Shown in pieces: positions 1-10,282 of a stretch of DNA of 64,000 nt. The notes below the pieces were generated by a model. It saw only the letters and a list, made by a program, of their open reading frames with translations. It was not told the DNA's origin and did not search any database. Each line of letters starts with the position of its first letter. Within the stretch, counting starts at the first letter, position 1. The position numbers and the translations under genes were made by a program. Origin of the DNA: Monocercomonoides exilis (lineage: Eukaryota; Preaxostyla; Oxymonadida; Polymastigidae); assembly GCA_001643675.2 (NCBI GenBank), contig LSRY02000046.1:62001-126000 (forward strand), read 5' to 3'.

Positions 1-2070
1 CCAGCAGTTGCCTGTTCAGCTGGAGAAGGAGTATCAACAACAGCCATCAGCGAAATGGCACACTGAATGACACGAGGAACAACAAGTGCAGGGAGAGCTG
101 TTGCCAACGCTTCGAGTCCGCACGATGCACTCTTTCGTGGTGTCCAGACGTCGTTCATCTGACTTTGGAATATCTCGTCGTATTCTTCGTTGGTATCTGC
201 ATCTGTCTGCGAGGAAGAGGAAGAAGAAGAAGATGATGATAATGATGCTTGTGGTTGTGCCATTGAAGAGACTGGATTAGAGTCACCAAAAACTGATTGA
301 GATGAATGCATCTCCACAACTGCTGGAGGGATTGCTTGGTCAGGATCAGCAATTTCACTGTCTGAAATGACGATATGAAAAAGAAAGAAAGAGAAAAGAG
401 AACAGATTTATTAAAGAACGATTGTGAAAAATTATGCATTTGTTTGTTAAATTGTTAATGAAATCATAATAAAGTTATCCTAACCTTCTTTGAGAAATCC
501 GGAATATTGATAGAGGTCTGTTGCGGTATATGTCAGCTTTGTAATAATTCTAGGAATAATCCTGAGGAAAGAAATGCAGACAAAAAGCGAAAGGAAAGAA
601 ATATATATATGTATAAATCAACATTTTTCAAAGGACAAAAGAAAAACAGAAAAATATCACTATCTCAATGTTTAAAATAATAAACACACGTGTCAAGCTT
701 TTTTGGGACAGAAGCTTCGAGGAGCAGCCAGTTCTCGCAAATAGACTGCCAGAACTCGATTCCTGCCATTTCTAAGTGCTCGTTTGGACTGTCCATACAA
801 ATAAGTGCAAAGTCAATTAGTGCATCGCTTTGTGGAAGAAGAGGATGAGTGGGCTTGATGTGTTCTTGGAAGAATGATGAAAATTACATCATTCAGTGCA
901 AATGTGTTCATAAAGTCAATGAAAAGGGAATGTTAATGATATAGATAAATAAATCATTTGAAGATGATGAAGAAAATAGTTAAAAACGATATTTATTGAG
1001 AAAAATTAACAAATTGTATTATGTAAAACAATTTGAAGATAAGTGGAAAAAAGATTGGAGAAACCGTCTTGGGGAGCGTCTGCTGGACCAAAAGGAAAAT
1101 GAATAAGGACAGTCAAAGATTCCAGGACAAGTGTGCGAACAAGTGGATTCTGGTCGCCAGCACAAGTCAGAAGCATCGTCAAGTAATTCTCCACTTTGTT
1201 CTGAAATAACTCCTGTGACGCAATACACATTGTCTTCAATGCAGTCAGCAGCGAGCACAACACTTTTGCTATTTTTGCAGTTTTACACAGACCAATAAGT
1301 GAGTCGACAAGAGTTTCAAGTTTTCTAAGTTTAAAATGAATAAAATAAAAAAGTCAAATTTTCTTCATAAAACAATTGTCTTTGAGCAAACTCTCTTAAC
1401 TTGAGTAGTTCCATCTTTTCTTCATTGTCTTCAACTATTTTCACCAAGCAACTTGAAGCCCCTTCTGCATAATGTGCTTCATTACCTTGAATAACAGTTA
1501 GCAGTTGCCCAATAAATGGAAATCCGTTTTCAAATCCAATTACATCCAGGAATGCACTTATGGTGCTTCCAGCTGTTATTCTGATCTGCTCTAATTCATC
1601 CCCGAGGGATTGTAACACAACATCAAAGCATTTTCCTCTCAATTCTTGTGAAAACGAAGGCGGTTTCGCCTTTAAAAAGCGAATTAATTCAAAACCCGCG
1701 AGTTGCCTAGTTGTTGCTGGTAAAGTTTTCATTGAACTTAAAATGCATGTTAAATAAAATGCGTATTCTGGCATTTCCAACGAAAATTTCTCACGAGCCT
1801 TAAAGCGAAAATTTTAATTACACAAAAATGAAAATGATAAAATGATAAATAAATATTTATTGCTTATTAGCACAGCACTCAAACAGCATTCGCTTGTGCT
1901 TGAGCTTCATTTGTTCCATTTTTTGATTGCTCAAGAGTCAAAATAATTGTCTGAATGGACTGCTCCGCTTGAAAAGACTGTTAAAAAATAAGTCATTCGT
2001 TTTATTTAATGAATATATAATCTTATTATAATCAAAAGCAATACACGATTCAGATTAAGCACACCGTCAT
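1..2070 (-). CDS. TNPO1: Transportin-1 / karyopherin-beta2-like nuclear import receptor, 5' half only
   Basis: Nuclear import receptor of the importin-beta superfamily; the family carries PY-NLS cargoes and binds RanGTP. The gene runs off the left edge, so only the N-terminal HEAT repeats and the start of the acidic H8 loop region are present. Exons read in order (minus strand): a proposed 6-nt start exon at 2065-2070 (ATG ACG, donor GTGTGC), about 1872-1980, about 1390-1801, about 1010-1315, about 700-830, then about 500 to 1. Stretches aligning with animal TNPO1 from memory include IRITAGSTISAFLDVIGFEN with YAEGASSCLVKIVEDNEE, and FQNKVENYLTMLLTCAGDQN. After the expected HEAT repeats comes an insert with a run of about ten Ser (around 205-250) where TNPO1 has its acidic H8 loop, followed by DVWTPRKSAS in the place of the DWNLRKCSA segment. 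Family assignment is firm; the 6-nt first exon is inferred. Confidence 0.8.
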
Positions 2071-3440
2071 TCAATTAACGATTTCTCTTTGTTGTTTCCA
2101 GTAAAAAGAAAATTATGAATGCTTAATTAATTTTTATCTTATATAATTATTTATAATATACTTGTAGTTTATTGGAATTTTTTATAAAATCTTTATTTCG
2201 ACAGATTCAAAATATTCTTTTTTTCGAAATAATAAATAATATTATTTATTTCTGTTTGATCTTCTCATCAAGCTATCATCATATAATTTCTTCTCTTGAA
2301 AAGTTAATAATAAATTAAAAATAATTAATACGCTTGTTTCTGATTTTTATTTCCTTCACTTTCTTTTTTTTTGAACAAAAATGCAAATACAGATATCGCA
2401 TAAAATACCGGACATTGCACAAAATACCGGACAAGATCGATTTCACAATAACTGCAAGAGGAATAATTCTGACAATTTTCCTCAAAATATATCTCATTAA
2501 TACAAACTCATTTGATATTTCAAACTTTCATTTTCATAAAGACTGAATATAGAAAAAATTATTATTTAATTTTCTTAGAAATAGGATTTTGAGTTTCTCC
2601 GAGTTTTTAATAGAAATTTTTCTCTGAGCACAAATGAAACCATTTTGAAATTCTCGTTTATCAATAGAGTTTGTATTGATGAGATATATTTTGAGGAAAA
2701 TTGTCAGAATTATTCCTCTTGCAGTTATTGTGAAATCGATCTTGTCCGGTATTTTGTGCAATGTCCGGTATTTTATGCGATATCTGTAATCATATTGTAT
2801 TTTTCCACACATTTGAATTTCAAAATATCCAAAATAGTTTGAATATTCAACTGATTGCAAAATATTTATTCTTCATCAATGCAGCACATCCGAAATGGTG
2901 GATTGAACATGTGTTACAGATTGATAAATTTTTGTCACGTACGTCAGCAATTAAAAATTTACGTCAGTATTGGTATTTGAAAAGAAAAGTAATTTTCTCT
3001 GATTTTTGGAATTTTCGAAATATATATCAAATTATATTAATACATTCATTTTATTCTATTTTTCGAACTTTTCTTTTTTTCAAAAATTAATTAAAAATCA
3101 CTTCCTTGCAGAATGCTGACTCCATTAACAGTCACGAACTTCACTGACTTCACTGACGGTCCAATAATCAATTCATTTCAAATATGATTTTTTGTCAATA
3201 TCCTTTATTGAGAAATGCATTTTCATACTTCGCTTATTTGAATATATATTCAACAAGATTTGCATTAGCAATTATTTGTTCCAATTATTGAGGTTCTGAC
3301 GTGAACATTATTTCTCGGTCAGTCAGGAAACCAATTTTGACTGTCAATAGTCACAAAGTCACACATGATTATGGTGGATGGTATTTCCACTATTGTGATC
3401 CAATATAATAGCGGTGATTTTTTTCCCAAAATATTTTATA
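2071..3440. other. AT-rich intergenic DNA containing a foldback element
   Basis: No supportable gene. The short open frames here read the foldback arms at 2388-2788, which is why near-identical peptides appear on opposite strands. The stretch 2880-3010 has a weakly protein-like frame (AHPKWWIEHVLQIDKF) that I cannot place; it may be a further transposon remnant. Confidence 0.6.
2388..2788. mobile_element. Foldback/MITE-like element A (129-bp inverted arms)
   Basis: The left arm (2388-2516) is the reverse complement of the right arm (2660-2788) with three mismatches; the spacer is 143 bp. The element begins and ends with TA, consistent with a TA target duplication as made by Tc1/mariner/pogo transposases. 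Just inside each end, AAAATACCGGACA occurs twice at 19-bp spacing, resembling a bipartite transposase-binding site. It has no coding capacity. A pogo-like transposase relic begins about 650 bp downstream. Confidence 0.8.
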
Positions 3441-4930
3441 AACTCATAATGATCTATTTTGATCAAATATCCGCTTCTAACCGTTCATAATTTTATTGTT
3501 CAAGAAATACAACGATTTCAAAATTATCTCGAGGACAAAAACTTCGAGGCGTTAAACTTACGTTTGAAGCGAGAAACGCCAATTCATTATTCGAAAAAAT
3601 TATTGCTGCTCTTGATGATTATCCACAGAATGTTCGTTTGATATCAGAAGCGTAAAACATTACGACACAAATAATTTTTAGCGCTGTCAGATGTTATTGC
3701 GCCGGACAAACTTGGAACGAAAAGGATATTCACACAAGGCCTTGTTTGCTTGACTTCGATGGTGAAGAAAAGGTGCTGAATATTGTTCAAGAAAAATATC
3801 AACAACATGACAAAATAACCACACAAGAATTAAATGAAATCATTTAGGATGTCTCCACACTTTGGACTTAGTCCCGTTATCAAGCATTTTGATTAACAAC
3901 TTGTGCCACCATCTCCAGTATATGTGTCCGGATTCATTTCGAAGCACAAGCTGAAAGCACTCTCTCCCTTTAATATTACTCCAGCCAAATTGAATTCAGC
4001 ATTCATGTCTAACATTTGAGTATGGTTCAATTTTATGTTCAACAAAGATACCAAGCCATCTGTCAACAAGCATAATATATTTGACGCAGACGAATGGAAT
4101 GCTGATTTTTGATCTTCCCAAAAATTAATCGTGCCAGCCGAAGCCAAAGGAGCACCTGCTTCCACAGAAGATTTCACGAATAATCATATATCAATAATGA
4201 CCACCATTGGACCATCTTGCAAAGCGCCTCCACCATTTATCATCATTTCTGCCTTGAAAACGGTTCTTCCTGAACTTTTGGAGTACAAAAAGCAGGTTCA
4301 TGTGAAATCCACGTCAATGCATCATGGTGGATGGTCAGAAATGCTTTCTACCATTATGCCGTTCATTTCTGCTCATGTGTAACAATTTGCAGGTCGCTTA
4401 GAGTTATTCCACACAACTCTCCTGTTTTTTTAATTCTTGATGGTCATCCATCTCGTCTTTGCTCTTCGGCTTTGGTTTTATTTGCAAAATATTTTATTTT
4501 CGTTTTCACTCTGCCTGGAAATTTGACTCACATAATGTAACCTTTTTATGTTGGAATTGCTTGTCCTCTTCGAAACGCATTAAGATAGCTGACGAGGAGA
4601 AGAAAAATTATATGGATGGATGAGCACAATGATGGACAAAAAATTTTTTCCACTGACAGAAAAAAAATAATCTATGAGTGTGCAATTGATTCAGAAAAAA
4701 CTGCAATATCTTTCCTGAACAAGGAGAATGCATTCAAGACAACCGGATTGTTCCCAATCTATCCAGAAATCTTGATTTCAAATCCGTATGTTTCTGATGA
4801 TACAGAAGACCCTAAGTATCTAGATGGGATTAGGACAGGAGAATTTGTAGTTCCTTTTAAATGGTTAACAAGTCCAAGTTTTATTTTTTCACTTCAAAAA
4901 AGAGAAATGGAAAAAAGAATAAAATAAATA
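3440..4930 (+). pseudogene. Decayed pogo/Tigger-like (DDE_1 superfamily) transposase
   Basis: Fragments of a Tc1/mariner-superfamily transposase of the pogo type in colinear order but in different frames and broken by stops: HTH/linker-like text about 3460-3840; DADEW near 4085, matching the first catalytic Asp motif (usually DETG); a block VPAEAKGAPAST and APPPFIIIS at 4131-4260; ILDGHPSRL at about 4431-4455, matching the second catalytic Asp motif (DGHxSH); LPGNLTHIM at about 4520, matching LPxHTTHxLQP; and NAFKTTGLFPIYPEI at about 4720-4780, matching the C-terminal RKTGIYPxNP motif. A TAA interrupts directly after LTHIM and several frame changes are needed, so this is a relic. No flanking terminal repeats were found. 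The family call rests on motif order and is fairly secure. Confidence 0.75.
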
Positions 4931-5987
4931 ATTTCACTAAATAAATGATCGAATAAGATAATCATGAATTATTGAATCGTTTTGAATAAAAAACACGACG
5001 CTAATTCATTATTTGTGTGATTCCTTTTGAAATTATATTTTTTACCGAACAAATATATTGGTTTGAATATTTGTTTTGAGTATATGTTAATGAACATAGA
5101 TAAGTGATAACTTTTATTGAAAAAATATCTCAGTTTTTCTTTTTCGTTAAGCATTGGATTGTGATGCAATTAAAATGAAATTAACATTTCAACAAAATTT
5201 TTATTCTCAATAAAAAAGAATATTCATAATCATTTTGACACCGAAAAAAGAAATGACTCTAAAAATAATCACACATTTTAGATTTTTGTTTGATGCGTTT
5301 CTAATTTAAAAAAAAACTTCAAATGAAATATATTTTTTAATAAAAAAACAAGATATAATAATGATCATAAGAAAAAAGAAAATTCGTTAATTTCTCGTAT
5401 TGATGAATGTAAAAATGATTATATGTTATTTTTCAATTTTTATTAATCAATTAAATTATATAATTTTTGCTCAAAATAAAAGTCTTTCTTACTTGCCTTT
5501 GTAACACATATTGGAGTTATTTTTTGTTAATCATCATTGAACATTTAACATTTGTATATCAAAACATACACAATCAGAATTTGCTAATTACAGAAATCTT
5601 GAAATAAGATGTTAATTCCATAATTTGAAAATAAAAAACTACACAAATTATGGATATTATTTCTTTGAAGAAACGAAAACAAATCTCATATAAAAATACA
5701 CTCTATGAAGCGACTTCAAAATAAAGCACTTCAAAAATCGCATCAACATTAAGAATAATCAAAAAAGAACAAAAATAATAATTGTCAATTATAATAATAA
5801 CTGAAAGAATAATTTAACAAAAGTTACCATAAAACAAAAACGTAAAAAAAAATTACAATCCTCAAAACGGATGCTCCAATGAAAATTGGAGAGAACTCTC
5901 AAACAAGTTGATTTAAAATTTCGAAAAAAAATTTCCACAATGCAAAGAATTGGACCAAAAAATTTATTAAAAAGAATAAAATCTGAC
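4931..5987. other. AT-rich intergenic region, no gene seen
   Basis: About 1 kb of very AT-rich sequence with many short A and T runs. Open frames are short and low in complexity. No repeat or RNA gene was recognised. Confidence 0.6.
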
Positions 5988-6680
5988 TCAATTTACGCAA
6001 TCGCCATGCATTTTAAAAATCGCAGCGCTCAACACGGTATTATCTATATACAAGTTGTAATGAAGTTTTTGTAAAAAAACAATCTCTGATTGATTCACAA
6101 CAACCGGAGATAATTGAAATAATTTAGCCCACCAAGTGTTTCTGTATGGTACATCGCGCAGCATCTTGATTGTCAAAAGCATAGAACATAAAAGAAGGGT
6201 TCCAATATTTTCTTCTGTAACAAGGCGATTCGTTGTTTTGGATAAGCTAATCTCTTTTTCTTCCTCTGATATAAAATCATCAATAAGTATTGCAGCATAA
6301 GTAATCTCTTCACGAGTGACGCTTGCAAAATATCTAACGTAAACGAAGAAATGCTCAGTTTTTTCAAATATCTCTTTTCCCTTTTCAGAAAAGTAACTTT
6401 GATGTTGTTCGAAATAATTTGGCAGATGTGAATTCTCAATGCACAACTGAGGAAGTAAACGCGAAAATGATGCACAAATGTGATACGAAACATTAAAAAT
6501 ATTTATATCCGATGAAGGAATTTTTGTGAAAACAACTTGATGAATGGAAAATTCATTCATCGCGCAAGAAGGTTCTTCATGCTTGTCTTGAAAATCAGAA
6601 GGAATGTCATTTTTGTAGGGGTCCATAAGCTTTCTTTCAAACTGTTCCTTCGAATTTTCCTCAAAAAAATTAGAGATCAT
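5988..6680 (-). CDS. Cyclin-box protein, Pho80/cyclin Y-like
   Basis: Single-exon 230-aa protein, probably the regulatory partner of a Pho85/CDK-type kinase. The cyclin box lies in the C-terminal half. Residues about 125-215 read as helices typical of Pho80/PCL/cyclin-Y cyclins: EEITYAAILIDDFIS, then NIGTLLLCSMLLTIKMLRD, then NTWWAKLFQLSPVVVNQSE, then FLQKLHYNLYID. These correspond to the family's YIDR, SLMLASKFLDD, YSNxxWAKVGG and FLxxLxFxLxV elements. The N-terminal 60 residues are not recognisable. The first ATG lies at 6680 with no better start upstream. Only one cyclin fold is present, as is usual for this subgroup. The partner kinase cannot be told from sequence. Confidence 0.7.
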   Translation of the reverse strand: MISNFFEENSKEQFERKLMDPYKNDIPSDFQDKHEEPSCAMNEFSIHQVVFTKIPSSDINIFNVSYHICASFSRLLPQLCIENSHLPNYFEQHQSYFSEKGKEIFEKTEHFFVYVRYFASVTREEITYAAILIDDFISEEEKEISLSKTTNRLVTEENIGTLLLCSMLLTIKMLRDVPYRNTWWAKLFQLSPVVVNQSEIVFLQKLHYNLYIDNTVLSAAIFKMHGDCVN

Positions 6681-6945
6681 CCTTTCAAAACAACAAAAAT
6701 GAGTTTATGGGCCATAAAATTTTTTAATGATGGGAATTTAGTAATGAATTAAAACTTTAAGTTAAATAGTGAAAAATCTTTTAGAAGTGGGTAAAATAAA
6801 AGTTTATTAATGAAACAAATATAACAAAATGTAATGAGGCATGTCACAAAAAATTAAAAATATTTTACAAATACAAAGACAAAAATTTTTGTGAATAATT
6901 CATTTCTCTCATTTTCACAAAGTGAGATAACACAGGTCATTCATT

Positions 6946-9264
6946 TTAATCTTCACTGCTATCATCGCTGTCCTCGCTATCGCTTTTATCATCGTTGTCG
7001 CTGTGTTCCTTTTTTCCAACTTTGTTTTTGACGTTGCTTTGCTTTTTCTTTTGTGGATTTGAGCTGATTGAAACCTCAATCTTTGGCGGAGAATGAACAG
7101 ATGTCATTTCAATTGATTTGTAGTCTGACAGCACAACTGGCTGCTCTGAATGGGCATTGCAACTTCTGTTCCCATAAGTCGTGTTGATCACATTTGAATG
7201 AAGTGGCAGACTTTTGTCTTTGCTCATGTAGCAATCTTGTTTGTCATTCACTTCATTCACTTCACTCACCAAATTGTCCATTTCATCATCGTCTTCAATG
7301 TCCTCCTCTTTCAGAAGCACTTCATGTGCCAATATTGGCGTGATATCTCCATTCTTCCCGCTTTTCGGTGTTTGGCTTTTATTTTGCTTTTTGCTCTTTT
7401 TCAAAACTTTTTCTTCTTCTTTCTTTTTTTTCTTTGTGGAAATCAGCTTTTCTTGTTCCCCTTTGTTTGCTTTCTGAACATCTTTTGATTTTCCGGCATT
7501 CCCATTTTTTCTCTCTCCATCTGAAAGTGTCTCAGAAGGTGAAAGAGGAGGAGGGGTTGGCAGCAGATGCACAGAAGTGTATGATGAAGAAGAGGCAGAA
7601 GGAGAAGAACAATACAGAGAAGCATATGACAAGGATGTGAAATGCGAAGAAGAGGAATTTTTTGGTGAAGATAAAGAAGAAGAAGAAGAAGAAGATGATG
7701 ATGATGAGGAGGATGATGAATCAATTTCATTGTTGTGTGAATGAGAACGAGCAGGGGACGATGTAATCAAATGGAGGTATTTGTTTGGGTCTTTCAAAGT
7801 GAATTTTTGTTTTGTGATGCTTTTCTGTGCAGAGTGGGGCTGGACAACGATTTGTGGGGCGTGCGCATTTGGGAGAATTTCGCCAGAAGGGTGGCGCTGA
7901 TTCAGCTGAGGAATGGGATTGAGCACACCTGGTCTGCAGAGACACAAAAGACAGTTTATGGAAATAATAAAACATGAAAATGAAAATGAAAGATTGTCAA
8001 ATACGTGCAAGAAAAATAAAATAAAAGAAAAGAAAAGAAAAAAAAGAAATAGAAAATACTTGAAATAAAAAGAATAATAAATAATTCACTGAAAGAAAAC
8101 ACAAATATCAACATAATAAACAATAATGAAGTGATATTTGAAAGCATATTATTGTCAAACATAAAGCCCTTGTTCCATTCTATTCTGTTTCCTCTGTATC
8201 TTCTTTTGCTAACATTCTTTTTAACAGATATATTCTGTATTTGAACAGCCATCCCGAGCGATGAAAGAGCAAGCTTAAGTTAAACAGTTTTCCAAGTACC
8301 ACATAAATCAGTTTCGATTAGAATGATTTTATCCCCCACAAATGTTTTTAAGGTTTCATTGATTTGACATTTTCATAATACCACATTCACAATTTATAAA
8401 AGTTGATGAAAAAGAAAGAAAGAAGAAGAAAGAAATTTTTAAATGAAAATAAAAGAATTAATATGAAAAACAAATAACAGATGAATACACAAAATTAATT
8501 ATTGAAAAGGCATACACAAGGTCTTACTGGAGGAATTATGTGTCTCACAGAAATAGGTTGCATTTTGTCATTAACATAAAAAGTACAAGTTCTTGGGTAA
8601 GAATACATGTCAATTTCCATCGTAACAACATCGTCCATTCCCCATTCTGAATTTCCTAAAATGTTTGTTCCTTTATGTTGAACAACACCGCTTTAGAAAA
8701 ACAAAAAGAAAATACAAATTGCTTTCAAAAAAAAAAAATAAAACAAAATCATGACATACTAAGTTGACACATATCCTGCGCTTTCTATCATTTTGTAATA
8801 AATGTGCATAGATAAGCTCTTGAATGAAAAATAAAAATTATGCAAACGATTATCCATTCCAATAGAATAGCGAGGAGGTAACGATGAAAAATCAGAAATA
8901 AATCCAATTCCTTACGATGAAAAAACAAATTAAGAAAAGACAAATGGAACGTTTGCTGAATCTTAACAACAATTGCAAACGACAAGCAGAAGGCTTAACC
9001 AAATATTTGAAAGAAAATTCCCAAATGCCTTCGCTTATAGGATAATCCAAAACAATGACAAAAGAGCATGCGTTTTTTGAAATGATTTTGTTTCCTTCAA
9101 TTGCGTAATTTTCGGGTGTTGGATAAAATATCTTGAGATCTTGCTGCACGTTAATTTCATCCACTGCAATGACATTGAACGTTATATATTTACATTTTAT
9201 GTGACACATATAAAATATATTAATTAAACATCAGCAACATACAATCTGAAGTGCAGCAACCCAT
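6946..9264 (-). CDS. SPRY-domain protein with putative N-myristoylation site and acidic/Ser-rich tail
   Basis: Six exons give one continuous 502-codon frame: 9264-9243, 9163-9000, 8818-8760, 8690-8528, 8273-8161, 7933-6946 (1509 nt including stop; phases fit at every junction; donors GTATGT, GTTAAG, GTATGT, GTAAGA, GTTTGA). The protein starts MGCCTSD, a good N-myristoylation motif (Gly2, Ser6) with two Cys for palmitoylation, so membrane attachment is predicted. Residues about 10-170 read as a SPRY domain: FVIVLDYPISEGIWEFSFKY, then GYVSTYGVVQHKG, then DVVTMEIDMYSYPRTCTFYV and NDKMQPISVRHIIPP. SPRY domains bind protein partners; the partner is unknown here. The C-terminal two thirds is low complexity (poly-Ser near 7670-7725, Lys-rich, ending in an Asp/Glu/Ser tail). 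It starts 67 bp from divergent VPS25. Confidence 0.75.
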
Positions 9265-9331
9265 GCAACGCAAATATTATTAATGATCTAAACCATCATA
9301 AAATACATATCAATAAAATTTTCTGCTGTCT
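9265..9331. promoter_or_regulatory. Bidirectional promoter region, SPRY gene / VPS25
   Basis: Only 67 bp separate the two divergent start codons, so both 5' UTRs and core promoters must share or overlap this AT-rich segment. No named promoter motif is recognisable; the call rests on geometry alone. Confidence 0.5.
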
Positions 9332-10121
9332 ATGTCTACTCCGAGTTTTGCATTTCCTCCTTATTACCAACTGCCTCCTTTTTTCACGTTTGCTTATACT
9401 ACTTATTTTTAGACACATTCGTTTCATTCATTCATCTTTTTTACAAAAATCAAAAGACTTCAGCGTTTTGAAGAAACTTTATCGAAACAACTACAAATGT
9501 GGGAGTTATTGATTATTTCATATTGCAAAAGTCACCATATGAGCCACATTGATCTTAGAACAGCAGATGAAATGGAGTTGTTTCACAATAAAACTATTAA
9601 GCGTATCTACTTATTTTTTTGCAATTCTTTCAAGCAAATGGAATAATCTTTTAATTTTTAGGTCAACTTTCATTTTCTGATTTACAAAAAATAATTGATT
9701 ATCTTGTATCAAAAGGTTTGAAAGTTTTGGCCTTTTTATTTAACATTCTTTTTTCTTCTTTGAAAAGGACATGCAAGCTGGGATGATGAAGAAAAGACTC
9801 AAGCACTGATTATGTGGAAAACAAAAGAAGAATGGATATCTTATATATCAAAATGGGTTTTTTTCCCTTTCTTTTATCGTTTTTAATAGCTTTACTTGCT
9901 CTACATAAATACTGATTTCACAATTTAAGGTTTCAGACAATGGTCAAAAGGGAACTGCACATACTCTTCATGCATTTGTAACAGAAGGTGAACCTGGGGT
10001 AGAAGATTTGATTGGACTTGACGAAAAGATATTAGCATCAGTTTTTGAGGCGATGCAAGATCAAGGATTATGCGTGATGAAGAAAGACAGACAAGGAAAA
10101 ATTGGAGTTTTATTTAAGTGA
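9332..10121 (+). CDS. VPS25: VPS25, ESCRT-II subunit
   Basis: ESCRT-II component that recruits ESCRT-III (Vps20) during multivesicular-body sorting at endosomes. Five exons, four introns. Exon 1 (9332-9387) encodes MSTPSFAFPPYYQLPPFF and joins after a GTTTGC intron to give PPFFTLQRFEETLSKQLQMW, matching the family PPFFTLQPN motif that binds VPS36/VPS22. Then come DEMELFHNKTIKR, QLSFSDLQKIIDYLVSKG and HASWDDEEKTQALIMWK with EEWISYI, and a C-terminal winged helix VSDNGQKGTAHTLHAF plus GLDEKILASVFEAMQDQG ending GKIGVLFK. The order and total length (about 175 aa) match human VPS25. Donors are GTTTGC, GTATCT, GTTTGA and GTTTTT. It ends in TGA. Confidence 0.93.
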
Positions 10122-10282
10122 TTGTTATATGTTTTAGTGTACTTAAAGATAATAACAAAAAAATATTTCCTTATTTTAATCTATAAAAATGTGATATATA
10201 AAGGGGATTGATCCGCAAATTACGAACGATTTATTGAATTACCTATCGATATCTGCGAATATTTTTTGTGTCAAATTCTAAT

